The notes below the pieces were generated by a model. That model was not told the origin of the DNA and made no database searches. It saw only the letters and a list, made by a program, of their open reading frames with translations. A stretch of DNA of 64,000 nt from Reticulitermes speratus (lineage: Eukaryota > Arthropoda > Insecta > Blattodea > Rhinotermitidae). Below, piece after piece: positions 11,302 to 22,019 of the stretch. Within the stretch, counting starts at the first letter, position 1, and every line of letters begins with the position of its first letter. The stretch is taken from positions 13,570,781 through 13,634,780 of the forward strand of contig JAJKFL010000042.1 in the NCBI GenBank assembly GCA_021186555.1. Reading direction: 5' to 3'. Made by a program: the position numbers and the translations under genes.

Positions 11302-11346
11302 ACTTCTACATGTTTCGGCTTTCCATCGTAGCCATCATCAGGGAGT
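11302..11346 (-). ncRNA. Hammerhead ribozyme-like motif, left arm
   Basis: The reverse strand reads ACTCC (stem I), CTGATGA (11335-11341), a GGCU/AGCC stem II, GAAA, CATGTA and GAAGT. Core boxes are intact. Stem I has one mismatch (C-A). Stem III is only the self-complementary ACAUGU, so cleavage would probably need a dimer, as known for Penelope-associated hammerheads. Confidence 0.65.
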
Positions 11347-11697
11347 CACCTTTCCCAGATGTGCGCAGCTTGCAGAATGTCAATGGTAATATGTACATAG
11401 ACTATTTACAGCAGTAGTTGCTATATAGTACCAATAAATTTATACAGTTTAAATTTTATGTATGATATTAAAACATAGTATGTTACTGTAGGAAATATAA
11501 AAGCCTGTCTCCAAAAATCTGCCCTGCTAGTAACTTGTATTTTGGTAGGGTGTAGACCCCCGGCTATAGTATGCCATGTTTATTCCATATGTAATGGTTC
11601 TGTACAGAAGTTATTTGCAAGGCAAATGTTTGGAGACATTTTGTATTTTATATTTTATATAGTAACGTACTATATTTTAATATACATATAATTTAGA

Positions 11698-12006
11698 GGG
11701 GGCACGCGGTGGCGCAGTTGGTTGAGACACTGCGCTACAAACCGAAACGTCGCGTGTTCGATTCCCGATGGTGTCACTGGAATTTTTCACTGACATAATC
11801 GTTTCGGTCGCACTATGGCCCTGGGGTCGACTCAGCCTCTAACAGAAATGAGTACCGGGAATCTTTCCTGGGGGGTAAAGGCGGCCGGTGCGTAGGGCTG
11901 ACAACCTTACCACCTTCATGTGCCGATTGTCTAAAAACCTGGGAGCCTCGACCTCCTGGAGCCCTAAAGGCCTTCCTAGGCCTGTATGAGACTGCTTTAC
12001 CTTTTT
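11698..12006 (+). mobile_element. SINE-1 copy A with 13-bp target duplication
   Basis: It is flanked by an exact 13-bp duplication CATATAATTTAGA at 11685-11697 and 12007-12019. Box A-like TGGCGCAGTTGG is at 11710-11721, and box B GTTCGATTCC at 11756-11765. The body has GCACTATGGCCCTGGGGTCG, CTCAGCCTCTAACAGAAATG and CATGTGCCGATTGTC, and ends CTGCTTTACC. It sits in the loop of the foldback element and therefore inserted after the foldback formed. Confidence 0.92.
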
Positions 12007-12131
12007 CATATAATTTAGACTGTATAAATTTGTTGGTACTATATAGCAACTACTGCTGTAGATATGTCAATGTACATATTACTATTCAGTGACATACACG
12101 TACTGCACGCTGCGCACGTCTGTGAAAGGTG

Positions 12132-12176
12132 ACTCCCTGATGATGGCTACGACGGGTAGCCGAAACATGTAGGAGT
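12132..12176 (+). ncRNA. Hammerhead ribozyme-like motif, right arm (intact core)
   Basis: Stem I strand ACTCC (12132-12136) pairs perfectly with GGAGT (12172-12176). CTGATGA is at 12137-12143. Stem II is GGCUAC/GUAGCC with a GACGG loop, preceded by one unpaired U. GAAA is at 12162-12165, and CATGTA ends at the predicted GUA cleavage site (after 12171). Stem III is only the palindrome ACAUGU. It lies in sense orientation in the intron between the COLGALT exons at 7709 and 13836. Activity is not shown. Confidence 0.75.
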
Positions 12177-12214
12177 AAAAAGAATTGTTGTGCAGTGGTT
12201 GGTAATAAAAAACT

Positions 12215-12960
12215 TACATGATCTGTTTGTGTTGCCGCATACGTCAGTAAATAGGCCTATACTGTCTAAATATTTGCGTAGATACCGAGTACATGTATAT
12301 CTGTACCACGCGGCCTTTGAATTGTGCCGATTCCACGTTGCACATAGCATACACATGGTACTTCGAAAGCCGACGAGGCCTGTGTAGGATCATAAATATT
12401 ATTTGGAAAATATTATGAGAAAACCCATTATGGGAAATTTCACATGTGTATCGAGTGCACTCACGTGACGTCATCTTTGGAACATAACTGACCTTTAAAT
12501 ATCTTTCTTAGTGCAGGAACATGTCATCTCATTGTCAGTGAAAGTTCTTTTATGTACACAGTGTATGTACTCGTATATTTATATATAAGAATGCCAGTGT
12601 TTCAAGTTGGGCTGTAAATATGTATTTGTTGAATGCGATAAGGCAGGTCATCTATTGGGAATCGCAAATAAAGCGTATTTGATGTAGGATGTATTAACTC
12701 CTCACCGAACAAGCTGGTTCAAGCAGCAATGCGTACGACTTGTTTTCGGGGGGGTGCTTAGTTCGAAACTGAGCCAGGGCACAGGTTATCGTGATTGGAG
12801 ATTTCGTGGTTTTACTCAGTACCTTAAGGAAAATTTTTGGACATGACCACTTTTTCCACGCCATTTTCTAATTCAATGTTCCCCCCCCCCTTGCTATGTA
12901 GTTTGAGTTGCTGACAGCATCGTTAGATAAATTACGAATAAATATTTACATACATATGCG
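12215..12960. other. Intron sequence, nothing recognised
   Basis: There are overlapping short frames without motifs. A C run is present at about 12880. A weak tRNA-like stretch near 12715-12775 is too poor to call. Confidence 0.4.
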
Positions 12961-12961
12961 T

Positions 12962-13190
12962 GATTTCAGACTTCCGCCGCGAGGTAAATGAGATCTTCGC
13001 TCTTCTGGGATGTTACGCGGCGTATATTGGTAGTTATTTACCAATGTTTCGGGACAACCTAGCGGTCCCATCTTCAAGAGTCAAGCAGTCCAACTTGAAG
13101 ATGGGGCCGCAAGGTTGTCCCGAAACGTCGGTAAATAACTACCAATCTACGCCGTGTAACATTCCAGAACAGCGAAGATCTCAAATACAT
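12962..13190. repeat. Foldback repeat family B, full copy
   Basis: Left arm: TCTTCGCTCTTCTGGGATGT, TATTGGTAGTTATTTACCAA, TGTTTCGGGACAACCTAGCG. Right arm: the matching complement through TTGTCCCGAAACGTCGGTAA to CCAGAACAGCGAAGATC. The right core is TTGAAGA (13095-13101), stem II GGGGC/GUCCC, GAAA (13122-13125) and CGTC. The first core base is U rather than C, which should weaken or abolish hammerhead activity. Confidence 0.8.
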
Positions 13191-13197
13191 AGTGCAT

Positions 13198-13482
13198 TCC
13201 GCACTGCGCTACAAGCCGGAAGGTCGGGGGTTCGATTCCCGATGGGGTCATTGGGATTTTTTATTGACATAATCCTTCCGGCCGCACTATGACCCTGGGG
13301 TCGACTCAGCCTCTAACAGAAATGAGTATCAGGAATATTTCCTGGGGGGATAAAGGCGGCCAGTGCGTAAGGCTGACAACCTTACTACCTTCATGTGCCG
13401 ATTGTCTAGAAATCTGTGAGCCTCAACCGCCTGGAACCCCAAGGGCCTGTCCAGGCCTGTAATGGGATTGCTTTACTTTTTT
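13198..13482 (+). mobile_element. SINE-1 copy B, 5'-truncated
   Basis: It starts at GCACTGCGCTACAAGCCGG, so box A is lost. Box B GGTTCGATTCCCGATGGGG is present, followed by the SINE-1 body. It ends ATTGCTTTAC and a T run. It begins next to the end of the foldback at 12962-13190. Confidence 0.8.
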
Positions 13483-13704
13483 TACCGGCAGTCACAGCAG
13501 GTAAAGCTGAAAATGCGCCTTGTGTTCTTAAAAAATTGTTGGTATTTTTGTTTTATATTGTGATAATTTTGTTTGAATAAGGTCTATTTTCCCGAGTTAT
13601 GGATGTGTAATGTTGATCTCACGCGCCACTGTCAATACAGTTGGTGGTGTTCCGTGCCATTGCGTACCATCAGAAAGCACTGATGATGATAACTACAACA
13701 AAGC

Positions 13705-13705
<1 letters not shown>

Positions 13706-13746
<41 letters not shown>
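13706..13746. repeat. (AAT)n microsatellite
   Basis: About 13 uninterrupted AAT units lie 90 bases upstream of a COLGALT exon. Confidence 0.95.
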
Positions 13747-13747
<1 letters not shown>

Positions 13748-13835
13748 TGTTGACAGTTTTGTGTCGAGATTTTAACCATAACCTAAAATGGAATGATTGT
13801 AAATTTGAGCAGTGTGTTTGATGACTGTTCATCAG

Positions 13836-13963
13836 GTTGTTGAACGCGGCTACAATCAGGTGATGGTCTTAGAGGATGACATCCGCTTTGAGCCGTTTTT
13901 CCGCCAGAAAGTGTCTCAAATGATGGCCGAGATGCATCAGTTACAACTCGACTGGGACCTAGT
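13836..13963 (+). CDS. COLGALT1: COLGALT-like procollagen galactosyltransferase, catalytic-core exon
   Basis: A 128-base exon runs from a TTCATCAG acceptor to a GTGAGTA donor. It encodes 42 full codons beginning VVERGYNQVMVLEDDIRFEP and ending QLQLDWDLV across the junction. The acidic LEDDIRFEP block is the conserved metal- and nucleotide-sugar-binding type motif of GT25 enzymes. The exon ends with GT, which is completed by T of the exon at 27500 to give Val, followed by YLGRKR; this agrees with the WDLIYIGRKR-type sequence known for the family. The next intron is 13.5 kb and full of repeats. The enzyme's expected site is the ER lumen. Confidence 0.95.
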
Positions 13964-14211
13964 GTGAGTAGCATGCGCCAACTGATCTGTGTAATAAAGC
14001 CTGTCATTTCTGGAATGTGACGCCGTGCAGTTTTATACCCTGAAAATGAAAGCAGGTTTCCCTGAAAGGTTGATACCCATATTTACGACACCACGTGACA
14101 ACATCCTAATCTTGACACTCACCGCCTTAGAAACTCATTTTTCACAAAAATTAGTAGCATTTTGTTTTGGACGGCCTCCTACTTGCTGTATCACCTGTCC
14201 ATGCGTTTTTT

Positions 14212-14506
14212 TTGTGGAGAAGGGCCCCGCAGCAGATGCTACGGACGCACCGCAGCCTTGAGGCTTATTGTGCAACACTGTGATGAAGATGAACAGAAAG
14301 ATGATTAGTTTTTTTCATTTTTCCGTCTAATGGAGCACCGGTGGAATGAAATTTACAGGGGAAAACCGAAGTACTCGGGAAAACCTGTCCCAGTGCCAGG
14401 TTGTCCATCACAAATCCCACATGGACCTGACCCTGGATCGAACCCGAACCTGAGCCTCCGCGGTGGGAGGCCGGCGACTAACCGCCTGAGCCATGTCACG
14501 GCCCTG
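14212..14506 (-). mobile_element. SINE-2 copy B, full length, reverse
   Basis: On the reverse strand the head is CCATGACATGG-like (GGGCCGTGACATGGCTCAGG), then GGTTAGTCGCCGGCC and GGTTCGATCC box B. The body has CACTGGGACAGG and TTTTCCCCTGTAAATTTCA. It ends GCATCTGCTGCGGGGCCC. It lies 250 bases after the 13836-13963 exon. Confidence 0.85.
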
Positions 14507-15118
14507 TCCATGGGTTATTGTTTGTCATTAGCTATGGAAATTGCAATGTAACTTTGTACTCAGTGTCACGTGGACAGTTTTCTCCGTGTACTTCGATTTA
14601 CCATCAGTTTGCTTCTAATTGACGTTCACGCTGTATAGTGTGGCTACTGTCAGCGTCACTAAATGAACCACAAACAGAAATAAATGTTAACAAACCTCAA
14701 GCAGTGAACATGTCTCTGGAGCCTATACATGGTGTTCCTGGTGAAAACCATTTCATGTCCTTGTATATCGTTATCTGTCAACTTCAAATTCTTCTGCAGA
14801 CGCATTCTGGTTAAAGCTGCATAAAACTGGACATGGCTAAACACATGTTGCGGATTAAAAGCGCCTTCTTCACGAAATGTATATTCTTTTTTTTTATTAG
14901 TGGTTATGGAGAAAGCAGGGAATTATTGTAAACCGTCTTATTGTCAGTTAATGTCAATGTCTCCACCCCACCTAAAAAAAATAGAAGTTGTTTTAAAATG
15001 CAAAATGTTTGGAGACAGTCTTCTATATTTTAGATATTAACATTCTATGTTTTAATAACATGCCTGTAGTTTGATCTGAGTAATTTTAGTGGTACTTTAT
15101 AGCGACTAACTGCTGCTT

Positions 15119-15361
15119 ATTCTCAGCGCGGAGGCCTTGGTTCGATTCCGGGTCAGTTCGTGTGGGATTTGTGGTGGACAAAGTGGCACTGGGACAGGTT
15201 TTTCCCCGACTACTTCGCTTTGTCCATGACAATTTCATTCCACCGGTGCTCCATTACACGGAAAAACGAAAAATAATATTACCTTCATCACAGGGTTGCA
15301 CAATAAGCCTTAAGGCTGGCTGCGTCCGTAACATCTGCTGCGGGACCCTTCTAAAAAAAAC
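15119..15361 (+). mobile_element. SINE-2 copy C, 5'-truncated
   Basis: It starts at the middle of the head (CAGCGCGGAGGCCTTGGTTC), so box A is missing. It retains box B TTCGATTCCGGG, the body and GCATCTGCTGCGGGA-type end (here ACATCTGCTGCGGGACCC) with an A run. It interrupts the family-A element at 14890-15515. Confidence 0.8.
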
Positions 15362-15429
15362 CTATAAAGTCAATGTGCATATTACCATTTATCGACGTAC
15401 TGTACGCTGCTCATGTCTGTGTAACATTG

Positions 15430-15473
15430 GTTCCCTGATGATGGCTACAACACTGGCCGAAACATGTAGGAGC
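15430..15473 (+). ncRNA. Hammerhead ribozyme-like motif, intronic sense
   Basis: GTTCC (15430-15434) pairs with GGAGC (15469-15473), including one U-G. CTGATGA is at 15435-15441, GAAA at 15459-15462 and CATGTA at 15463-15468. Stem II is short (GGC/GCC with a weak extension). It lies in sense orientation in the 13.5-kb COLGALT intron. Confidence 0.65.
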
Positions 15474-15559
15474 AATAAAATACTGTGTGCAGTGTTTGGT
15501 AATAAAAACTGGTATGTGCAAGGCAAGTGCACGGAATATGTACAGCATTAAGTATATTG

Positions 15560-17405
15560 TCAGTCTTGTTCCATCGAACAGTTACCGGCTTCAATTTAAA
15601 TCTTGAAGCAACGTAACCGGTGTTGGAGCATTTCTGGCGTTCTCTCGGGGTTTAAACATTCTAAAAGAAAGTTGATTTATTGAATCCGCGCCGTTTTTAT
15701 TGCCTGGGAGAAGGCGCATCTGTGTATGATAGATTCTGCTAAGGCGAATAGTGAAAAAGTGAACACTGCTTTATATCGGCATTGCAGTTCACCTGCGATG
15801 TAAGAAGTGGCTCAGATTATGAGAAAAAATAATATACGTGCTGGCGAGCAATTGAAGATTATAGTCCGTACAGTTTTGTATGTATCAACGCAAAGAAATG
15901 ACCGACACTTAAATTATTTTAATTGTAACTATTCCGATATGACCTGCATACACTACATTTTTAGCAAGTACATCTTGTCGTCTCTCCTTGTATTAATTAA
16001 TACATAACCACAACATATTGTGAATTATCACAGACGCATTAAATGGACATACGTTGCCAGTTATGTACTTGCTTTTCACCCATTTCACTTAATGCATTTT
16101 ACCGACCATTCTCCAGCTGTACACCAAGGCTTCGAAATAAACAGTTCCCATCTCTGGCTATTTTTGGTTACTCAGAAGTACGACTTTTACCCTAGTAGTG
16201 GTCTCACAGATAGAAGTTAGACCCGTTAGATGTTTATGACCAGTAACCGATGTATTTCAGCTAAAAATGCTTTGGACTGAAGTGCAGCCATATCTTATGA
16301 GGGCGAGTTAATTCTGTTACGTGAGGTAAAATATTGTGTTGTAGTCTGCTGGTTAGAGCTCTGCATACAGACTCGTTGTAAACTGAACACGTAACAAGTG
16401 GCAATTTGTGGAAAGTGATGGAGACCTGTTTTGACAGAACACGTGTATTTCTTTTTGCTACCTTCGTTCTGAAATAAGGGGCCTACCTACACTACCAAGG
16501 CCAAAGCTTTACTCCTGGGTAACGATTAGTACAACATGTGCATTAAATCATACTTTCACTGAATATGCACGCTGTCGTCAATAAAGTGTTTTTTTCTTCA
16601 AATGAGGTCAATGCTGCTTTCATGTACGTCCTTTCTGATGTGTTATTCACTAATTTTTCGGCGTTGTGTAGTCTGAGCTAATGACAGAGTCGCTAAATAA
16701 ACTGTAAATAAATGAAAGTAATAATGAATTTGCTTCATGCAGTCGGTTGTTGCGTAAGACTGTGAGTGTGACGAATTTCCTTTGCAAGCTGTGCATATGC
16801 TGTAAACCAATTTGTAAAGGTAATCCTTCCTGCTTCCTTGTTTCGCACTGTGAAGCACCCACCGGTTTAAGTTCATAATTGGACGTCTCTGATACGCTAA
16901 ACTTGTTTGTGTAATTAATTGCAGCCTATATTTTCACAAAATTCAGAGGCGCTGTATTGTAATCACGTGTCTTCCAGTCTTGTACTGGTTTAATAGTTAA
17001 ACATTTATTCGTAGTCTGACCTCTTCTACCGTTTTTAGGTAAGGACTTGAGAGATTTATATTTAATTTTAATCTGCTTAATTCCCTGGATGAGTAATAAA
17101 CTGGTTGCAGCACATCTGCTTAAGTAGATCAACAGCTATGAGGCCAACATCTATGTCTGCAGCAAGATTCGAATCCGTCGTACCAATGTTCAAGTTCAAG
17201 CTGCTGAAGATCTCGCCGGTACTCTGATCAGCAGTTCAGTGATTACAGTTTGTTATTTTTACCACTGACGTTCCGAAAACCATTTAGAGTAATATCCTTA
17301 AATATGAATCCAAGAACTATGATTTGTTATTCCATATTTTATTAGTGTAACCGAATGAAGGAAGATGGGATGGGTGAGCCTCTCACTATGAATGGATAAG
17401 ATGAG
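15560..17405. other. Intron sequence, nothing recognised
   Basis: Several short open frames lack motifs. No repeat family of this window was recognised here. Confidence 0.4.
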
Positions 17406-17407
17406 AA

Positions 17408-17660
17408 ATTCATACAAAATTTTAGTCGCAAATTTTAAGAGTGAAAGACCTCTTGGAAGACCCGAATGTAGATGGTAGGTAAATGGTAAGATATATATAT
17501 ATATATATGCAAGTAGGGAATGATGGTGTGGATTGGATGCAACTGGCTTGGGATGTGACCAAGTGTCGGGCTGCTGTGAGCATGATAAAAAAAAACTTTG
17601 GAGACTATTCGAATAGATAAGCGACTATCAGCTTCTGAGCATGGGCTGTATTCAGTGAAG
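17408..17660 (+). repeat. LINE C-terminal fragment
   Basis: GACCTCTTGGAAGACCCGAA (LLGRPE-type) is followed by GGATTGGATGCAACTGGC (DWMQLA) and GGGCTGCTGTGAGCATGAT (RAAVSM). These match the end of the LINE protein at 1890-2030. An (AT)n run at 17492-17508 interrupts it. Non-functional. Confidence 0.7.
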
Positions 17661-17941
17661 TTGGTTACATGTGGCCTTTGTTTTTTTAGCTGTTCTTTCA
17701 TACTTTAGTTACAGTACATTGCTTATTTTCTTCATGCGTAAAAATACACATTTAACGTCTGAATCAGCCATTTTGAATACCAACTAATGAAGACTAACAC
17801 CGTTGAAAGACGACCAACGCCCATACGGAAAGCGCACGCTATTATAGAAGATCGTGCTTTGTGATGCGTGAAACTTTCGGATGAAACAGAATTAACGACC
17901 GACCTCCACCTCATTTCGGGTGCAGTATTTTCTCTCTTCTC

Positions 17942-18204
17942 GATGAGAAATTCGCGATATGGATTGGTCGCCGTGGATCAACCGAGTGTCCCCCAAGGCC
18001 CCCTGATCGTATACCTGTGATTTTTCCATGTGGGATGGAATCAAAGATAAAGTGCCCTTATGTGTTGCAAGTGAAGGAAAAAATCCACTTGGAATTTAAC
18101 AATTTAATGTAGACAGAAACATGTTTAGCAGTTTGGGATTCAGTGCTTCGGAGATGTGAATTGTGCATCCAACATGGCGTACAACAATTTGAACAATTAT
18201 TGTG
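17942..18204 (+). pseudogene. Mariner-like (SETMAR-type) transposase C-terminus, broken
   Basis: The frame reads DEKFAIWIGRRGSTECPPRP, then a worn form of the PDLTPxDFFLWG region, VKEKIHLEFNNLM, a stop codon (TAG near 18112), and ETCLAVWDSVLRRCELCIQH with GVQQFEQLL. The order matches the C-terminal DDE region of Tc1/mariner-superfamily transposases found in insects. The last catalytic acidic position in the worn block is not convincing. It lies in the COLGALT intron. No N-terminal part was found. Confidence 0.75.
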
Positions 18205-18829
18205 GCTTCTCATAACTTCCTGTGAATGGCAGGTTGTAAATAAAATAGTGCTCTCTGGAATCTGAGAATAATCTGGATAAAGTAACTTTTAGGACACCCT
18301 TCTTTCTTTTCCATCCGCCATCTTGAAACTCCTATGGCATGGCTTTGTTCCTACCGAAATTTCTGAATGGATAAAAGAGCCAGCAAGAGCAATCTTCTGA
18401 ACACTGGCCTGCCGTGTTGTGCGGGATGTCTGCATCAATGAGCAACAAGCAGATCTTGCAGAGCCACTATTAGCTGTATCGAACTCCTCCTAGTATCCAA
18501 CCTTGAAGCATGCCCCAAGCCCTACACTTTAAAGTGTATCTTCTTCATGTTTTCCTATTTTCTTAAGCTCCTCGTTCTCATATCCCTCTGTTCCCAATCA
18601 TTCCAGTCTTCTGCATTCAGATTTCTTTCTTCCATCGCATTATTGATTTCCTGAAGCACAAGGAATAAAGAAACGAAACAACATACAATCTTACATTGTG
18701 CACTATCGGAAAGTATGCGAGTAGGCCTGCGTATTGGTTTACAGCAAAGTGCTGGGTAGTAAACCGGAGACAAATACCTCATTTGTAATATGTCCATGGA
18801 AAACTGGGTAGGATTTCAGGATATAACTA
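18205..18829. other. Intron sequence, nothing recognised
   Basis: The stretch just after 18205 may be the 3' part of the mariner remnant. Beyond it no family was recognised. Confidence 0.35.
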
Positions 18830-19352
18830 AAAGAAGACAGGCAGTGTACGTAAAACGTAACATTGAGGCGCTTTCGCGTAAGGATTGTTGCCGTGGAAAA
18901 GCAATAAGTATTACATATTCTGAGTGTGTGTCTGTAGACTTGTTTATCCAACATGCAAAGCGCATGCGCCGTATTATTTGTCTGTGGCATGTCTGGTTCT
19001 ACTATATTTTTTTTTTTTCATATTTTCTCATAAACGGCACGATTTTGGAAAAAAGAAAAAAAAGTTATTGAACAAAAAATGCGTGTTTTATTTTCTGTAC
19101 AACTTTTGTCTGAAACATTTCTCTCTTTGAGAAGAATTCAGCGAGATATCATAAAGGTACATAGGCCTTCATGTAAAGTACCCATTATTCTTGTCGGATT
19201 TTAATGAAACTTGAATTTTCTCGACAGATTTTCGAAAAAAGCTTCAAATTAAATTTCATGACAAGACGTTCTGTAGGAGCCGAGTTGTTCCATACGGACG
19301 GACGGACAGACATGATGAAGCTAACAGTCACTTTTCGCAATTTTGCGAATTC
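18830..19352 (+). repeat. Dispersed repeat R, copy 1 (non-coding, unknown class)
   Basis: A stretch of about 520 bases is shared with 61320-61840 in the same order: GTTGCCGTGGAAAAGCAATA, AGTATTACATATTCT, AGCGCATGCGCCGTATTAT, CATAAACGGCACGATTTT, CTTCATGTAAAGTACCC, TTTTCTCGACA, and an end with GACGGACGGACAGACATGAT then CTTTTCGCAATTTTGCGAA. No protein or tRNA-like head is seen. The (GGAC/AGAC) run near the 3' end is shared by all three copies. Confidence 0.8.
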
Positions 19353-19539
19353 GCCTAATAAAAGGGACATTGTGCATATAATAGCATATGTGTTGCAGTG
19401 GTATGGAGGGGTAACAAGTGTGGTTGATACTTTCAGTTCCTTGGACATCAAATTATTAACGCGATATTGGGAGACCCAAAATCCATTAATAATCGCCTAC
19501 TGTTTTCTGAGATTTAACGCTATATAGTCTAGTAAATAA

Positions 19540-19680
19540 CTACAAACGTTTCAGAGAAATATTTTACCTTCATCTTGAAGGTGAGAAAATATTATGCTTT
19601 GAAGATGGAGGCTGCAGTTTCCTCACAAATGTCCGCACTTTTCTACCAGACGTTTCGGCGTTACGTCCAACAATATCGTA
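19540..19680. repeat. Foldback repeat family B, diverged
   Basis: ACTACAAACGTTTCAGAGAA on the left is partly mirrored by CTTTGAAGATGGAGGCTGC and TTTCCTCACAAATGTCCGC on the right. A second ACGTTTCGGCGTTACGTCC lies at 19649. Worn copy. Confidence 0.45.
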
Positions 19681-19689
19681 ATCTTTAGA

Positions 19690-21070
19690 GTCACCGCCAT
19701 AAGAACCTAAAATGCCGCAAAAATATGTGGGTTGCAAAAACATGAAATTTTTAGAAACGTAGGTCTAACTTACGTTGTAAATTAACACTTCCGTCAGTTT
19801 GCGTGGCACGTGTTGGGTCCGTCATGTCCTCCATGACACGGATGGTTGATTGGCTGCAAGAGAACGAGAGTTTATGGAAACCATTATGAAATAATGTTCT
19901 TGTTACTGACAATTCGCTATCGTGTGTCTACGTACGTAAACACATTTCGTATCCTCGAAACAGGAAAGTACTAATAAAATAACGGAGTTTGGCTGTTTCT
20001 TGGAATTAATATCTGGAAGAAGAGGCTTCGGTTTAATTCCAGTTGCCCGTCGTTCTTACTTTTCTTGGATGGTCCGCTGTAAAATGGTTTAAGGGCCAAG
20101 ATTTTTATTGCTGAGAGTGCTAATACTTGCATTCTTTACCGTTCCTGTAATTAACGTTTGGGGGGGGGGGGGGGTTTAACAGGTTCATTCTAGTTCCTAT
20201 AAACCCACTGTGTGTTCTGGCAGTATGTCACCACAGACATCGCTTTTGATCGTATAAATTTTAGGTCTGTCAAACGTACGTTTGTAAGTTTAGGTCAGTT
20301 TGCGTAACTAAGGTAGATTGTATTCAGGAAACTGGGTGTTCATTTTATGAGAACCTACGAATGCCGTAATACGCTGAATTACGTTGTATGCGCATATAAC
20401 GGGCCAGGAAGGAAAATGAGCTTTGTCAGTGGCGGTGCCTGAGGTTTGTATTTATGCGGGACGCCGTTGCAAATCTTGAGCAGGATATTTTGTAGTCGCA
20501 TTCATTCCCCCCAAACTAATGGTCGTAGAAACACCGACTAGACCATAAAATGTTCCTCGCAGTTCGCCCTACGTCGTAGCTTAGCGCCGTATCCGGTGTT
20601 GCGCAATAAATGTGGCGTGGAATTAGACCGTGAACGTACCAAAAAGTGCATACGAAAAATTTCTGTGCTAAAATTACAAAATATGGCAGTGGACTGAAAT
20701 TGTTAGTTTATGTCCGAAAATATTATACGGACATAATCTACAGAAAGAGGTCAGTAAATATAAGAGCTATAAATTCATAGCACTTTGTGTAAACAGTGTC
20801 ACTGAACAGAGACATTTAGGTACCGTCGTATACAAGATTAAATGTAAATGTGACAACCAGATGAAGAAAGCAGTATTGAGTTTGGGGGGAGAGCAAGAAC
20901 GAGATTGTGCGTAGGATCGATAGGCTATAAATAACGTGGATGAAACGAGAACCTTACAAAACGTAATAAATAGTGCAGATAAACTGCAGTCATTAACAAT
21001 ACAGTGGATGTGCACTGGCAAAGAGCTGGTGTTACCAGACACATCCAAAAAAATGTATTTGAAACTTAAC
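19690..21070. other. Intron sequence, nothing recognised
   Basis: Only a G homopolymer near 20159-20174 stands out. Frames here have no motif. Confidence 0.4.
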
Positions 21071-21076
21071 TAATAG

Positions 21077-21103
21077 AATTATTATTATTATTATTATTAT
21101 TAA
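21077..21103. repeat. (ATT)n microsatellite
   Basis: About eight ATT units are followed by AAAAATAG. Confidence 0.9.
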
Positions 21104-21184
21104 AAATAGTGCCTTCTGGCGGCTATCTTGTTTCAATTCGCCTTATCGGACTTACAGAAATTACAGACAAATCCGTCTCATTTG

Positions 21185-21515
21185 GTACCGGGCACTGTTT
21201 TTCCGGAGTTAAAGCGGCCGATGCATCAAGCTGACCACTCACCTCCATCTAGTTCTGAAACTAAGAATAAATGGAACTATGCCTGTGCTCCCTCATAAGT
21301 CTTTATGACCTACACAGGGGCAACTTTACCTTGCCTTTACAGTAAGGTCTGTCTAGAAAGGTGGTAGGACTTGAGCCAGCCTCCTGTAAGTGACCTCTAT
21401 CTAGTGTCGAGATTAAGAATGTGCGGAGGTGTAATCCTACGCCCCACGCGTGTTCATGGCGCGAGCTTCAACACACGGACAATGTTACCTTTACTTGTTA
21501 CCTTTTTATCTATTT
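21185..21515 (+). repeat. Two partial SINE-3 copies in tandem
   Basis: The first (21185-21345) has GGAGTTAAAGCGGCCGATGC and CCATCTAGTTCTGAAACTAA and ends CAGGGGCAACTTTACC. The second (21350-21515) has CTATCTAGTGTCGAGATTAA and GTGTTCATGGCGCGAGC. Neither has a head. Confidence 0.6.
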
Positions 21516-21667
21516 CAAGGCATGGAAATCTGTTCCGTGCAAGGAAAAGGTAGAAATACAATTTCCAATATTTTACACCTCATTTGAGTTTTCTGTACGC
21601 TGGAAGAAGGACTTAAGGCACATTATCTGTCTCTGCCTACTTGCCTGTCTTCCGTCCCATGGTAATG

Positions 21668-21898
21668 TCATGCTTCCTTCGCTCCTCTGGGATGCCGCGC
21701 GGAGTAGGTTGGTGGTTGGATACCGACGTTTCGGAGCAGCCTATCGGTTGCATCATCTAGGGACGCAACTTAAGGGGACCCTTAAAGATGGGACCGATAG
21801 GCTTTTCCGAAACGTCGGGATCAGTCACCAACGTACGTCGTGTAACATCAAACAAGAGTGAAGGCCTCAACTACACCATGGCGGAAGCCTGAAATCTC
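21668..21898. repeat. Foldback repeat family B, full copy
   Basis: The left arm CCTTCGCTCCTCTGGGATGC, GTTGGTGGTTGGATACCGAC and GTTTCGGAGCAGCCTATCGG is mirrored by ACCGATAGGCTTTTCCGAAA, CGTCGGGATCAGTCACCAAC and the outer end. It ends with CTACACCATGGCGGAAGCC, the outer family-B boundary motif. Confidence 0.75.
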
Positions 21899-22019
21899 GC
21901 ATGTCATACTTCCCGTTACCATGTACAAAGTCATCTTTCTTTTCCAAGTTTTATGACAGCTTACCTGCCTAACAACTTCAAACGATATCGTAACTTCTGT
22001 TAACACTGGGAAACACAAA

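Larger units (their letters stand above)
11263..12214. mobile_element. Large foldback element, family A, with ribozyme motif in each arm
   Basis: The left arm (about 11263-11455) and right arm (about 12010-12214) are inverted copies over roughly 190-200 bases. They share, for example, ATTACCAACTACTGCACAA, CTACATGTTTCGGCT, AGTTGCTATATAGTACCAA and their complements. The loop holds diverged internal sequence (11456-11697) and a SINE-1 insertion (11698-12006). Each arm carries a hammerhead-like motif, with the motifs pointing outward. No protein frame is visible. The design resembles a non-autonomous relative of Penelope-like elements (inference). Confidence 0.8.
14890..15515 (+). mobile_element. 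Right half of family-A foldback, split by a SINE-2
   Basis: AATGTTTGGAGACAG, AACATTCTATGTTTTAATA and TTAGTGGTACTTTATAGCGA match the loop and right arm of the element at 11263-12214. After a SINE-2 insertion (15119-15361), the match resumes with AATGTGCATATTACC and runs through a ribozyme motif to GTGTTTGGTAATAAAAACT. The left arm is missing. Confidence 0.7.
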
